Below, one piece after another: positions 33,658 to 44,756 of a stretch of DNA of 64,000 nucleotides (position 1 is its first letter; every line of letters begins with the position of its first letter). Under the pieces are notes generated by a model, which was not told where the DNA came from, ran no database searches, and saw only the letters and a program-made list of their open reading frames with translations. Where the stretch lies: NCBI GenBank assembly GCA_964023205.1, contig OZ026835.1, positions 19,498,968-19,562,967 on the forward strand, read 5' to 3'. The translations under genes were made by a program, and so were the position numbers. Origin of the DNA: Lutraria lutraria. Lineage: Eukaryota > Mollusca > Bivalvia > Venerida > Mactridae.

Positions 33658-33780
33658 GAAGTAACAGCAGACGTTCAAGACGATGATTCAGCAACTGTTT
33701 TACTATGGAAAGCCACAATACACCCCCAAAGTACTACTATATTTTTCTATATGCTGTTTGCCGACTATTTACAGTCTTAA
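33658..33780 (+). CDS. Exon-like frame after a good acceptor, unknown protein
   Basis: TTTTCATCTCATTTCAG is a strong acceptor-like sequence. The frame reads EVTADVQDDDSATVLLWK and continues with a hydrophobic segment to TAA at 33,778-33,780, 40 residues in all. The frame is closed upstream at 33,637. I recognise no domain and see no adjoining exon. It could be a last exon, or chance. Confidence 0.2.
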   Translation, partial: EVTADVQDDDSATVLLWKATIHPQSTTIFFYMLFADYLQS

Positions 33781-35044
33781 AGCATAACAAAGCGTATTTT
33801 TGGAAATACAACTCTGACCAAATAATTTGTTATTGTCCAATTTGTAGTGGAGAAATCGACTTGTAAACAAACATAAGTGAAATGATTTAGTCCTGCTCCC
33901 GGTAGACTATGGTACTGCTACGTGCGTGGCTACATTTTATATATGATATCATGAAGGTTTTCTCCTGCGAATTTTTAATGTTTTGTTAATGTGACAGGAG
34001 TGAAAATCGAAGCCGCCCCCTGACGACTACTTTCAGCACTTAAGTTTGATTGATTAAAGTCGAACACGAACCAGAGAACGTGATTGTAGTGTATTGAGTT
34101 TAATCTAATACAATATTGTAGTCTCTTGGCTTATCCGTTACCTGTCTGTATAGTATTGTACATGATTGATTGAATAGCCTCTGACACATCAATATTATAG
34201 CCTAATGTCAAATTTCAAAAATGAAAGTAACTAAAACAAATTATTGAAGTTAATATAATACAAGCCATAATCGATTGTGCCAGCATTCTTGTGTTAATTT
34301 GTTGTTTATAAACTATCATTGCGTGTAAAACGACGATGATTTTGTTGAAAGCGCCTTTGAATAGAAGTCAGTTAGCATACACGGCCAAACCAAAGAAATC
34401 ACATCTAGGATGAATCGACAGTTTACAATCCCTGTGTATAGTTGTCCCAGTCACTGCTCAGAGCCTGAACTACTTTACTGAATGAAGCTATTTTCATTTT
34501 GTAGTAAATTGTGTTACCTCAAAAATGTATGAATTAAACCTTTGTGTGGATGAATACTGAATTATTATACTTGTTAGTTTTACAGTTTTAATCTTGCAAT
34601 ATATATCCAACTTTTATCAAAACTGCAGTCTGCAATGTATATTTATACTGCAATACTGTATACATCAAGTGGTTCTACTTTTCAATGCGGATGTAAGAGG
34701 GTCACATAATTGTAAGTAGAAAAAGTAATGTGTAGCTATAGGAACTACGCTCCAAATATGGTATGAGCCAACCATGGACCATCGTTCTATATAGTCTGGA
34801 TTACCTGCCCCTGACACTACTTAATGATCGAAGGAATAGTAGGCAGGGAACAATACTACATCGTTATAGTGCTATGAAATCAAACGCATACACCTACAAA
34901 CATCAAACTTCACATGTTGGTTCCTCATGATAATCTGTACAGAACCTGTGCATTTTCAGGTCAGTAGGTCAAAGATCATCCTGACGGGGCATTATCTTTT
35001 AAGAACACATCTTGTTTAAAGCTGATATTTACATTTTCATATAC
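33781..35044. other. No recognisable feature
   Basis: No frame, RNA gene or repeat was recognised. A CAGGTCAGTAGGTCAAAGAT phrase at about 34,958-34,977 has the same half-sites as the repeat at 38.7 kb. Confidence 0.4.
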
Positions 35045-35182
35045 ATGCCATCCAATGAATAAAGCTATTCTTTTAAAACCCATCATTGATTATTTAAAAC
35101 AAAATGACCTCCGAATCAAGGACACCTGTCTACATTATATTGTCTTTCCCAAAGATGGCATTTGTTCAGAGGTTTGACTGTA
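35045..35182 (+). mobile_element. MITE family P, copy 2
   Basis: AAAGCTATTCTTTTAAAACC, AATGACCTCCGAATCAAGGA and GTCTTTCCCAAAGATGGC, ending in GGTTTGACTGTA, parallel the copy at 26,220. The right end carries TGACTGTA, the inverse of the TACAGTCA left end. Confidence 0.65.
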
Positions 35183-35689
35183 CACTATATCTTAGAACTT
35201 CAAAAAGATTTGAAAAAAAGAGATCTGTAACCCTACTTTTTTAAGGGGGACCTAGTTTCCTACATATGATGACGAATCCTACATTTATGTTGTAAAGACT
35301 CAATGGTAAGGAACGGGTTAAATAATCATAACATGAAAAATCAAAGCTCTGAAGGCACTGCTGTTGTTCGGAACTACAAAACAGTCAAAAGTTGAATTAA
35401 TTTGTAGGGTAAGGATTTGGGCTGAGTTTTGGAAACTGAACGATAGTTCAGCTTTCCATAGCCTTCACTCGCTCAGCAAGCATGAATTTTGATGCAGACC
35501 AAAGTGAAGAATTTTTACGACTGTTAAATTTGTATTACTTGATTACGATTTTGCATAGTCATCTGATTTTAACTTGAATGCACATAATATTTGAATTTCC
35601 ATTTATGCCATAGACTTAGAAAATTGGAACTTGTTTGTAAAGTCTGCAGTATGTAGGAAACATTTCCAGAACTGGTCTTAAGTTCTTTA

Positions 35690-35770
35690 TCTTGTTAGCT
35701 GGGCCGATAACTGAAAGAATATACAAGCACCAAATTTGACATATTTTTCAAAATGGCCGCCGTGGTTATT
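35690..35770 (+). repeat. Dispersed repeat fragment, pairs inverted with 38,865-39,015
   Basis: TTAGCTGGGCCGATAA, ATACAAGCACCAAATTTG and TTTTTCAAAATGGCCGCC occur in the same order on the minus strand of 38,865-39,015. The 39-kb copy has about 50 bp more between the blocks. Confidence 0.55.
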
Positions 35771-36489
35771 AAATCTGTTAAAAAGCTGTGAACGGCTTAA
35801 AATTTCGAATTAAGTTGGAACCAAACGATTGAAATGACGTCGTTTTCGACGTCAAAACGGTCATTTTTGCGGTATTTATAGTGCCTCTCCGAAAATACCT
35901 ATCGCTCTATCAATTTACAATGTATGTAGATATTTAATGAAATAAACATTTAAAAGCGGAAAATAGAATTACCTACACGTAGGTATAGTATAAATTTGAT
36001 ATTCATGACTTAATTATAAGTGCAAGTAAAACGATTTTAAATGTGAAGTAAGGTGTCTTTTTATCTCCCCTCTTCCAAATTACCATCAAATATCCCTTTT
36101 CAGCTTTCTGTAGCTCTCCTGCCTTTTTATTGTATTTCTATTATTTTCTATTTGCTTTTTTTATTGCTTTACTTATTATGAGACTGACACATGAAGGTAT
36201 GTATCAAAACTGCTGTTTCATATAGAAGTACATGTATAGGCCATACCAAATAGACTGCATTTATATCTACCACGACATCCACTTTTGCAATCACATTTTG
36301 TCAATTTTTACAGCTCTGTACATTGGGATGAAGTTCAGTTAAAATCAACAAAAGATAATTGTGTTTCTTCAACCCTCTGTCACCTGGACATTTCCATCTG
36401 ATAGCCTAACCCCAAAGACAGCATGCTAAATGAGCAGCGGTTTTATACGTTCAAGTAGAGGAGCACAAGTTTTAGGAAGATTCGTATAA
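35771..36489. other. No recognisable feature
   Basis: A GACGTCGTTTTCGACGTC palindrome-like phrase occurs at 35,837-35,854 (arms GACGTCG and CGACGTC). Otherwise AT-rich and featureless. Confidence 0.4.
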
Positions 36490-36692
36490 CATCTTTTTCT
36501 CTAACACGTTGCACAAACAGAAGTGGTCAATTTCCTCCTACCATAGACAGACCTAGGTAGAAGTATTGACCTTCCATAATTAAGTTGGACAATTTCCTCA
36601 CTTGTGATTTTGTGAGACTCGAACACACAGGGATGAGAGGCAAATGATTACTGGTCATAACCGACCATAATCACTTAACCACGGTGGTCCTT
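36490..36692 (-). mobile_element. tRNA-derived SINE
   Basis: On the minus strand from 36,690 a tRNA-like head carries an A-box-like GTGGTTAAGTGATTATGG and, about 50 nt later, a B-box-like GTGTTCGAGTCTC (about 36,615-36,628), the RNA polymerase III internal promoter pair. The cloverleaf is not complete, so this is not a working tRNA gene. The body after the head contains GAGGAAATTGTCCAACTTAA and a related GGAGGAAATTGACCACTT. The tail limit is uncertain; similar-looking text continues to about 36,360. Family membership was not determined. Confidence 0.6.
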
Positions 36693-36930
36693 TAGAATGA
36701 TCTCAGTTTTTCGGCAAACTAATCGAGTCTTGCATGATAGATATTTGCTGTGGGACTATTCCTATCATACAAAATTATAACCAATTTATCTAATACTCTA
36801 TTCATGATCATCTATATTCAACGGTTACTATTCTAACATTACTAATACTGGAGTTTGGACACACTTTCAACGTCTGCTGAGACAATATCACAACCAGAAA
36901 ATGAAACGAAATTCACTTTTCATTGCTTAG

Positions 36931-37111
36931 CCTATATAGAAATGAATGTCATGTTTCACACTTCATCTGCGATTTTGACCATACGCAAATCCTACCCAAA
37001 GTTTTTCTAGAGATTAGGCAGATCAGAGAAAACATTGACGGCTGTCACAGGACGAACACAATAATTGACTTTTACCTTGATACTGGTGTAACCATGTACG
37101 ATGATATATAA
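36931..37111 (+). CDS. Exon-like frame, unknown protein
   Basis: TTTTCATTGCTTAG gives an acceptor-like site ending at 36,930. The frame continues about 59 codons to TAA at 37,109-37,111, with the segment HVSHFICDFDHTQILPKVFL, then a charged stretch and an acidic end. Composition is balanced. The frame is also open upstream to a TTG at 36,923, but no ATG precedes it nearby. No family is recognised and no partner exon was found. Confidence 0.2.
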
Positions 37112-38535
37112 GTATTAGCGTCTTCATGGTTATATGACATATTAAGCCCCTAAAGACTGCCTGTTCGATTATGAATAGCAATAAACTTTCAAGTTACTTA
37201 AGAGGTATTGGTTCGACACAGTGCAACATATTTCTCAGTGAGAAATCAAAAAAGGTTATAATATGTGTTTACAAGTACACATGTGTTATCTTTGGTATTT
37301 TCTGAACTTAGACAATATATAATTATTTGCTTATCCTATGTTACCGTGAAAACCTGTTTATTCATCAAAATGTTATTTACATTATGGGGGAGTTTCAATG
37401 ATGCTCAACACCACAAAACTGTCAGTAAGGTAACGGGGTCATGTCATAACACGCTGTGCCCCCAGTATACAATGTTTTCTGTCTAATAACAGCCATGCTC
37501 TTAGATTCAAACTAAGACTACCAAGGAAACACATGGGTATCAACAGCTATGCATCAGCTACCACATGTCAACGCAAGTTTGTACTGTCAACCGATGTATC
37601 CAGATTTTCACATAAATTGATGGATGGAAGGTGTAAAGTATGGCGTCATCGAGATGAACATTACATATAATGTATTCATCCAACAATAATATTTAATGTA
37701 CATGTATTAGTATAGTCGCGCATATCATGGCAATACAAGCCACCTTGGCTAGTAGCTGACAGTCTTACGACCTAGAGATACATTGTACCCTTTCTTCAAG
37801 ACCACATTGCTAGATCATATTCAGTCAAAGTATCATCTGCTTTCCCGTGCCAACATGTTGTTTAAGTTCTGCTTAGCGGGCGTCTTCGACAGATCTGGGG
37901 CATATTGAACATCAATGTGATTAGCACAGATGTCTAGTGTACAGCTAACTCATCAAAAACAAGGCGCGGGTAGTGAAAGCGTTGGTTGCCATCTAGAAAT
38001 ACAGGGTTAATAGTAGATCCTCTCAATTAAGGCATAGATGCCAATATATTGTAGTAGAGGCAAATGGCAGCAGCACTCATCACTGATTGTTGCGAACTTT
38101 CACCTTCGAGGCACTTCATTTATAAGACATACAAATTTAATTCCCCTGCTATATGAACACCATCCAGGTAATCCACACCCGCACATGTACATCCTGTCTA
38201 TTTAGAGGTGGCTCCCTATTGATTACAGCGACGCACAATTAAAGTTATCATGTTCTGTGCTAGCAGGATAGCATTAAACATTTAGCTAAAAATGGTTCCC
38301 ATGCCAAGTATCACGACAATGATGAAATCAACGTGTTTTGGTTGTGACTTGACATTACCTTTTTTAATCTAAAAGCAGTAGAATTGGTTTGTTTAGGCTT
38401 CAGCATAACAAACAGTCAACTTAAAACGTATTGCGTGCAATTCCATTCAACTTGTATTAAATAAAAGGTGTATTTCAAACACATGAGCCTGCTAAACGCC
38501 ACCTGGATAGTAATTTCCGATTTTTAATCGGTCAA
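37112..38535. other. No recognisable feature
   Basis: Mostly unique-looking DNA with slightly higher complexity than the surroundings. A 73-codon frame at 37,265 has no support. Confidence 0.4.
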
Positions 38536-38775
38536 GGACTTGACCGTAGACCTTCCGATCTCGTAACCAATTAGGGTCATCTTGTAATGAACAACCCTCC
38601 TTCCTATTCTGAGGACCACAGGCAAATTTACTCTCTAGTTATTGGCAGACATAGTCTTCATGTTGTATGTCACTGTGACGGAGGAACGTAGGTCATATTT
38701 TTATGTTATAGGTCACCGTGACCTCAAAGTGTGACCTACTGACCTCAAAACTAAAAGAAGTCACTTACATGTGAT
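38536..38775. repeat. Repeat fragment rich in AGGTCA/TGACCT half-sites
   Basis: GACTTGACCGTAGACCTTCC, ATGTCACTGTGACGG and TGTGACCTACTGACCTCAAA belong to a repeat type I recognise from bivalve genomes (GACCTACTGACCTCAAAA). Only one degenerate unit or two are present. Confidence 0.5.
38710..38724. promoter_or_regulatory. Perfect estrogen-response-element palindrome
   Basis: AGGTCACCGTGACCT is an exact AGGTCA-N3-TGACCT inverted repeat, the consensus site for estrogen-receptor-type nuclear receptors. A weaker GTCACTGTGAC lies 40 bp upstream (38,669-38,679). It is carried by a repeat and no gene is nearby, so function is unproven. Confidence 0.5.
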
Positions 38776-38864
38776 TACAAACCTCTCAACAGTTCTTCGA
38801 AGCGTGAGAGCTTTATGAATAAAATATTTTCAATGGTATTGCATTAAAAAGAAACGAATTCCTA

Positions 38865-39015
38865 CATGAAAATGGCCGCCATTTTGAAAAATCAAATGGC
38901 TAACGTGCTTTTATGGAAAAGGACACATTGAACTACATCTGTGCCAATTTTGGTGCTTGTATCACCAATTGAAAGATTTTGAGAAATTTTCTACTTAATC
39001 TGCCCAGCTATGTGT
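38865..39015 (-). repeat. Dispersed repeat copy, inverted relative to 35,690
   Basis: On the minus strand ATAGCTGGGCAGATTAAG, ATACAAGCACCAAAATTGGC and TTTTTCAAAATGGCGGCC occur in the order seen at 35,690-35,770. Confidence 0.55.
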
Positions 39016-39377
39016 TCGTACCGAACAATAAAAACAAAAATTGAAAGTTCAATACAGATTTCTTTCAATTTCACTCATTCTTAATTACAGAATTATGTAA
39101 AAAGAATGTATATGTAATGCCATTATAAATATCATTATGATAAATTAAGAGAAGCATGAACTATGCCTATACAATACTGGGTCTAAAAAACAGAAGAAAA
39201 TAAGCATTAGTTACATGTGTGGGGCAATTTCATATAATATAAATCATACTTTGGCCTGAAAAAAGTGTATGTTTCTGGTAGCATGCTTATTAAAAATATC
39301 AGAGACGTATAATACATCTCTGAAAATATGGAAGATAGGTAAGGCATTTTTTGTTCTTGAAATTGTACGGAAAGGCA
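39016..39377. other. No recognisable feature
   Basis: Two overlapping 63-72-codon frames on opposite strands have no support. Confidence 0.4.
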
Positions 39378-39420
39378 AACAAGAGGGCCATGATGGCCAT
39401 ATAATCGCTCATCAGAAAAA
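39378..39420 (-). mobile_element. Solo 3' end of a hairpin-ended element
   Basis: AACAAGAGGGCCATGATGGC followed by CATATAATCGCTCATCAG is the terminal hairpin and subterminal motif of the AGCTCACCTG family, without body or 5' end. Confidence 0.7.
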
Positions 39421-39837
39421 GACATTTGGAGAAGAACATTCTTTCATTTTTTTCCTATAGGAACTTAGAATTGGGACTACCCAAGGATGATAAACAACAG
39501 TGCGCCATGGTTGATGTGCATTATGTTCAATACATTAAACCGTCATCTTAATAAACCAATAATGACTGAATTCGGCTCTTAATACATGTATAAGATGTAA
39601 AATTCAATGATGTTTTAAAATCGAACAAAGGATGAATGATTCATATCTTTTCCACGCCTAATGCTGATACTTACCTGCAAGTCAAAGTGAATGGTTTGTG
39701 TTGTAATAATGCTGACGTTTTGGACAATTACTGTTCTTACATTAAACAAGGATTAACATTACTCGTTCTTTCATAAAACACGTTCGGTACATGCTATTAT
39801 TAAAGAACTGACCAAACACAATAGTGCTGACGATGCA

Positions 39838-39992
39838 CGGATAAAGGGACCTCATCTTTAAATATGCCATTCTTTAAGAAAGTTATTGATCATTTAGACC
39901 GAAATAACTTCCGAATAAAGTCCATCTGTGAGTAAAGGCCACATTATGCCTTTCCCAAGGATGGCCTTTGTTCACATGTTTGACAGTACTTC
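39838..39992 (+). mobile_element. MITE family P, copy 3
   Basis: AAAGTTATTGATCATTTAGA, AACTTCCGAATAAAGTCCAT, GTAAAGGCCACATTATGCC and the end TTTGACAGTA follow the order of copies 1 and 2. Confidence 0.65.
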
Positions 39993-40035
39993 CGCGTCTA
40001 AAACTATATTTGATTAATTAGATGTCAAAAGCTTA

Positions 40036-40080
40036 TTATCACCAGGGATGCTATATGTAATATAGCATCCCTGTTATCAC
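40036..40080. mobile_element. 31-bp perfect palindrome with 7-bp flanking direct repeats
   Basis: CAGGGATGCTATAT (40,043-40,056), a GTA spacer and the exact inverse ATATAGCATCCCTG (40,060-40,073) are bracketed by TTATCAC on both sides (40,036-40,042 and 40,074-40,080). It looks like two terminal inverted repeats joined tail to tail with a 7-bp target-site duplication, a minimal fold-back insertion. Confidence 0.6.
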
Positions 40081-41717
40081 TGAATGGCCCGTCAACAAAT
40101 GTTGTGAACTTGTTAGTAAAAATAGTTTATTCTGGAGAAGGTAACAAGGTACGATATAATGTCAAAATACAATTATTAGAAAAGAGAATCAAAACAACCT
40201 CCTACATTATATGATAACACCAACATTATTATATATACATATATCACCGACATCATATCTAAACACTCGACTTTTGGTTAAAATGGGTTAACGTTTACAT
40301 AGTCATATTACGTTCAATAAAACTCATATATTCCTCAAAATCTTATTATGAAGATTGAGGAAAATATGGCCACAGTTAGTTTGTATGGCTCTTTTAAAGA
40401 TTTAGGAAATATCGGCAACACTAGATCTCATTTCTCCGCAGTTTGAGAAGCTCTATATAATAGATATATTTGTAGATATTCATGTATGGTTGTTTCACGA
40501 AGTTATATTGGCAACGTGTTCTGTTTTTCTTTTCATTGATGTAAGATATTGAAGTGACATAGATAAGAAAAACCCGAGTCCAAGCAACTGACCAAAATGT
40601 AATTTTCAGTGTGACTCGATTTTGTAACTCATTTTTGTGCATTGACAAAATATCGCATATGCTTACATGTATAATTTTAGCGTGTTCACTTTCGTCCCCT
40701 TTTGAGTTACATACTTTTCTGCGATTAATGAAAACATGATATGTTTGACATTATAGAAATCGGTTTGAATATAACACATCGATAACTTAAATTGTAACAG
40801 GGTAGACTTTGTATAAAAACGAACCATTTTCTATCAACACATTTCGTGAACTCCTGATAAAAACGTGCTTCACGAATTTCTCTTATTCACTAAAGCAAAC
40901 ATCTTTTATTACTGCATTTATCGCACATTCTTTCTTTTGTTATGTATTTAATTCCTAATCCAATTATTCACACATCCCGAACATGAAGCATATAAAACGA
41001 TGCCCAAATGAAGGGAAGTAAATCGAATAATTGGAAAAAGTACTGGATTGGACTGTCGCCCTTTACAGATTTATAGATGACAGTCGTTATGGCGAATTCG
41101 CTTAAAACGATTTTTCGCTGTAAGAGGAAAAAAAGTCTGCTTCTTTATACATTTACAATTAAGTTTATGTTGTGCTGAGGTAATGTCAATGTCACGAACA
41201 ACGATCATTCATTTAGTATGCATGGCATTTTATGATGATGTTAGGTCTGTAATCTCTGTGGTTCTTGTGGGGTTATTTAATGGACATGTACGTGTACTGG
41301 GTTTCGTTTAGATATTTAACATGTCAGTTTATTAAATTCACAGCCTATGGTCATTGTTTACACATAGCAACATTTATTCATGTTGGTCATAGTAATAGTA
41401 TCAAGATCAAAGCGCTGAAGGCACTGAATTTGTTTGGGCTTTCAAAATGTGTATTAGGAATAAAAGTATTTCTTCCAGGCAAACAGTTAAAAGGTGTAGC
41501 ATTTCCTTTATACTTGTGGTTAATTGACCTAAGATGTATGGTGTGTCAAGACCATATACTTGACCTTTTAATTCTAATTACTATTTATGACAACATTAGC
41601 CTTTAAAGTCACAATACACTCCAGAAACGTTGTATTACTAGTACCATCCTTCGATAATTGCAAATCTTTAATACAGAATTGTAAATGGTTCATACTAAAC
41701 AGATTGGCATAATTATA
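40081..41717. other. No supported gene; one 109-codon frame
   Basis: The longest frame runs from ATG 41,280 to 41,606 on the plus strand; it is hydrophobic, has no motif and lacks supporting context, so it is not called. Some AT-rich palindromic words (TATATACATATAT) occur at 40,240. Confidence 0.4.
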
Positions 41718-42517
41718 TAACAAGAGAGCCATGATGGCCATATATCGCTCACCAGATAAAAAGACTCTTAGAGAAAATTATCATGAGCCTTTGTAAAATT
41801 AAGTGACCCTGGGGCGGGGTAAATTCTACCCCTATGGCAATAATTTAAACAAACTTGGTAGATGTCCACCAGACAATGCCACATACAAAATATGTAAGCT
41901 CTAGGCATTGTAATTTCCAACAAGAAGATTTTCTTGTTTTCCTATATAAGCCTATATGAATCAAAAGACCCCTGGGACGGGGCCAATTTTGACCTTAAGG
42001 TAATAATTTGAACAAACTCGGTAGAGGTTCACAAGACAATTCTACACACCAAATATCTAAACTCTAGACAATGTAGTTTCTGACAAGAAGATGTTAAAAA
42101 TTTCCCATTATATAAGTCTATGTAAAATCAAGTGACCCCTGGGGCGGGGCCAATTTTGACCCCAGGGCAATAATTTGAACAAACTTGGTAACGGTCAACT
42201 AGACAATGCTATACACCAAATATCTAAGCTCTAGGCCCTGTGGTTTCGGACAAGAAGATTTTTAAAGTTTTTCCTATTGGTTGGCCATGGCAACCAGACT
42301 TTTTAATGAAATTACTTTTTTTAACAACTTTGGTAGAGCTTCGTGCAAATAACATCCATGTAAAGTGAAATTGACCAACTGGTTAAGAAGGACATGTTGT
42401 TTAAAGCAATTGTTGAAGCACACACGCACGACCGCACGCACGCACACACACATGCACGATGGACATCACGCGATCACAATAGCTCACCACGAGCACTTTG
42501 TGCTCTGGTGAGCTAAA
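41718..42517 (-). mobile_element. Complete hairpin-ended element, second core type
   Basis: On the plus strand it starts at the 3' end (AACAAGAGAGCCATGATGGC, then CATATATCGCTCACCAG) and finishes at the 5' hairpin, AGCTCACCACGAGCAC/GTGCTCTGGTGAGCT (42,481-42,514), followed by AAAA. Three core units of about 165 bp carry GACCCCTGGGGCGGGGCCAA (near 41,806, 41,968, 42,136), CAAATATCTAAGCTCTAGG and ACAAGAAGAT. The core matches 15,470-16,027. A CA/CG-rich microsatellite (42,419-42,453) lies just inside the 5' hairpin, in place of the usual GTCC run. Confidence 0.85.
42419..42453 (+). repeat. Imperfect CA/CG microsatellite
   Basis: CACACACGCACGACCGCACG and following CACACACA words form a low-complexity run inside the 5' end of the surrounding repeat element. 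Confidence 0.8.
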
Positions 42518-43382
42518 AACGCGCGAGTTATACTTCTACTTTGCATGAAATTTTTACATTTCAGGTTCAATTCTTTATTAAATAATGCTTCGTCAGTGAA
42601 TCTGAGATAACCGTACATTTTCCGTGAGTTTTCCTGTAGCCAATAGATGGTTAGCACACATACAAGTACATGACATAATGTATGGAAGTTCAGATCATTA
42701 CGAAGCTTTCGGAAATGCTCGGAAAATGTTAAATGTAAACATAACATCGTAGGCTTTATCTAAAATATTTAAACTTCGCTCCTGACAGTGCTCTGAGTTC
42801 TTTATTTGAATCACGAAACTTAAGTTAAGAATACAATTGGCTTGTGTTAGAAATGAATAAATACAATTTGGTTTTCATTTGAAAAAATACATATTTTGAT
42901 CGTTGTAATTGATCATTCCTACAACCAGAGGTATGGAAATTCACCTTCCGTCAGTACTTTCAGTATTTTGAGTTAAGATGGGCAGGATACATGTATCTAT
43001 CTCCTGTTACAAGCAGAACGTTATACAGAAACATGTCTATCTTTATTATATTATATATTATATGTAGTATATTTCATTCGAAAAAACAACAACAATAGAC
43101 TAATATTTAATTGAATCAGGTTCACTTTTCATTTGAATGACTTGGATCAAATCTATTTGCTTAGCTTGAATACATATCATGCTTTTTATAATTACGGGTA
43201 ATTAAAATTACAGGTCGCTGGAACATATATGTTTCAAGTCGATACATAGACATTAAATATTAAATCGTGTCCGCCGTCATTTATTTAAAGAAACTTAAAT
43301 CTAGTAAAAGGACGAATAATATAGGAGACGGAAAGTTAATTAGGATAGACACTATATCGCGATACGTATTGTAATATAGGTT
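42518..43382. other. No recognisable feature
   Basis: AT-rich. An 87-codon minus-strand frame (42,484-42,747) starts in unique DNA and runs into the repeat element, so it is not called. Confidence 0.4.
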
Positions 43383-43412
43383 GACTGTATTGCAATACAT
43401 CACAATACAGTC
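43383..43412. repeat. Perfect 10-bp inverted repeat
   Basis: GACTGTATTG and CAATACAGTC flank a CAATACATCA loop. TATATCGCGATACGTATTGT lies just upstream (43,352-43,371), so the region may be the remnant of a transposon end. Confidence 0.6.
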
Positions 43413-43439
43413 TATGCCATATCGTTACATCCATAATTG

Positions 43440-43605
43440 TTACTGTCATCCTTAGGAAAGAAGAAATGTGGCCTGTATTGAAAGGTAGCCTTTATTTGGA
43501 GGTCACTTTGTTCTTAAAATCAATGACGGTATTATAAACCATGATTTTATTCACAATATTGCTTTTATTCGGAGATGGCCACTAACACAGGTTTCACTGT
43601 ATTAA
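43440..43605 (-). mobile_element. MITE family P, copy 4, inverted
   Basis: On the minus strand it reads TACAGTGAAACCTGTGTTAG, then AAAGTGACCTCCAAATAAAG and TTCTTTCCTAAGGATGACAG, matching copies 1-3. Confidence 0.65.
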
Positions 43606-44264
43606 AAACGTTGCAAAAATTGGGAGTGAATAACTGTTATAAAACCAACATAAAAAATACAATTAGTAATTAGATACATCTGTGTGAATACATTAAGACA
43701 CTTAAACAAGATAATGAAAAGTTTGGACAGTGGTCTTCAGTTGACGTGTTATACTGTACATACAGTATGATATTATCAATATTCATTTATTGATGAAATT
43801 ATTGACTTGAGTGGGCAATATTGAAGTACCCATCAATGTGGATCAGAAATCTCAGATAATTATGGACATATTGTCAATATTATTGATGTGCGTTTATATA
43901 TGCCGTTTAATGCTCATCAATATATTGATCAATATTGCATATAAGTACTATAAAAGCTGAGTAGAAAAGAACAAAATATTGAACGAAACATTGATGAAAA
44001 TATTTAGTGCTGAGAATGGGGGTGTTGGATCTAAGAGTTTAAGGAGAATAGCATTTACGAGTGTAAGTTGCAGACGACATATTTGGTGTTCAGTCAGAAC
44101 ATAAATAGCATATTACAAGAATATAATAATACTTGAATGTTAAATCCAAACTATAACTACATGCAATCCCACTAATATGATTTTATTTTACATGCAAATA
44201 AAATCAGGGAAAGAAAAATATTGACCAAATCTCATGTATGTCTATCATTGTTTATATTTTAGTC
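43606..44264. other. AT-rich stretch with repeated ATTGAT/ATCAAT words
   Basis: Between 43,770 and 43,990 the words TCAATATT and AATATTGA and their overlaps recur about ten times in both orientations, including the palindrome TATTGATCAATATTG near 43,922. No frame is seen. Confidence 0.45.
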
Positions 44265-44475
44265 ATGATCAGATAATGAGGATTTCTCTGATACATTAAC
44301 CTCACAGCATAATTAAAACGAACATGTATCAGCTTTATAAATCTTTTCAACTATAATACTTTGAGTATAAAATTGAGATTTGAGCTCTTTTTATGTGAAT
44401 TGTTCAATTTTGATCAGATAATAATATTATTGAACATTAGCCTGGCAGCATAATAACTGAACATGTATACATCAT
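44265..44475 (+). repeat. Imperfect tandem duplication, about 145 bp apart
   Basis: ATCAGATAATGAGGAT...CATTAACCTCACAGCATAAT and ATCAGATAATAATATT...CATTAGCCTGGCAGCATAAT both lead to GAACATGTAT. The copies lie at about 44,269 and 44,414. Confidence 0.55.
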
Positions 44476-44756
44476 ACTTCAACAATGGAATAGAAATTTT
44501 AACATCATGAATAATAACAATACGAGTATTAAATGGAATTATAACAGTTATATCCGATCTATTAAGATATTAAGGATACTTATCGAGCAAACTATGTAGA
44601 CAATCCAGGGAATAAATACGACTCCTTTCAACGTTTTTTAGTTATTGCATCAGTATTTTAATATCAATTGTAGCATGCACTAATAGATAAAGTTTGAAAA
44701 TATCTTGCTGACATTAGTGGAGATATATAGTCAGTGAAATATGTGTTGTTTTTACA

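Noticed and set aside
36600..36690. A functional tRNA gene on the minus strand
   Set aside because: A and B boxes are present but the acceptor stem and complete cloverleaf are not. It is better explained as a SINE head.
41265..41606. 113-codon frame on the plus strand
   Set aside because: The frame opens at a TTG, with the first ATG at 41,280. It is hydrophobic, without motif or splice context, and within chance for a 64-kb window.
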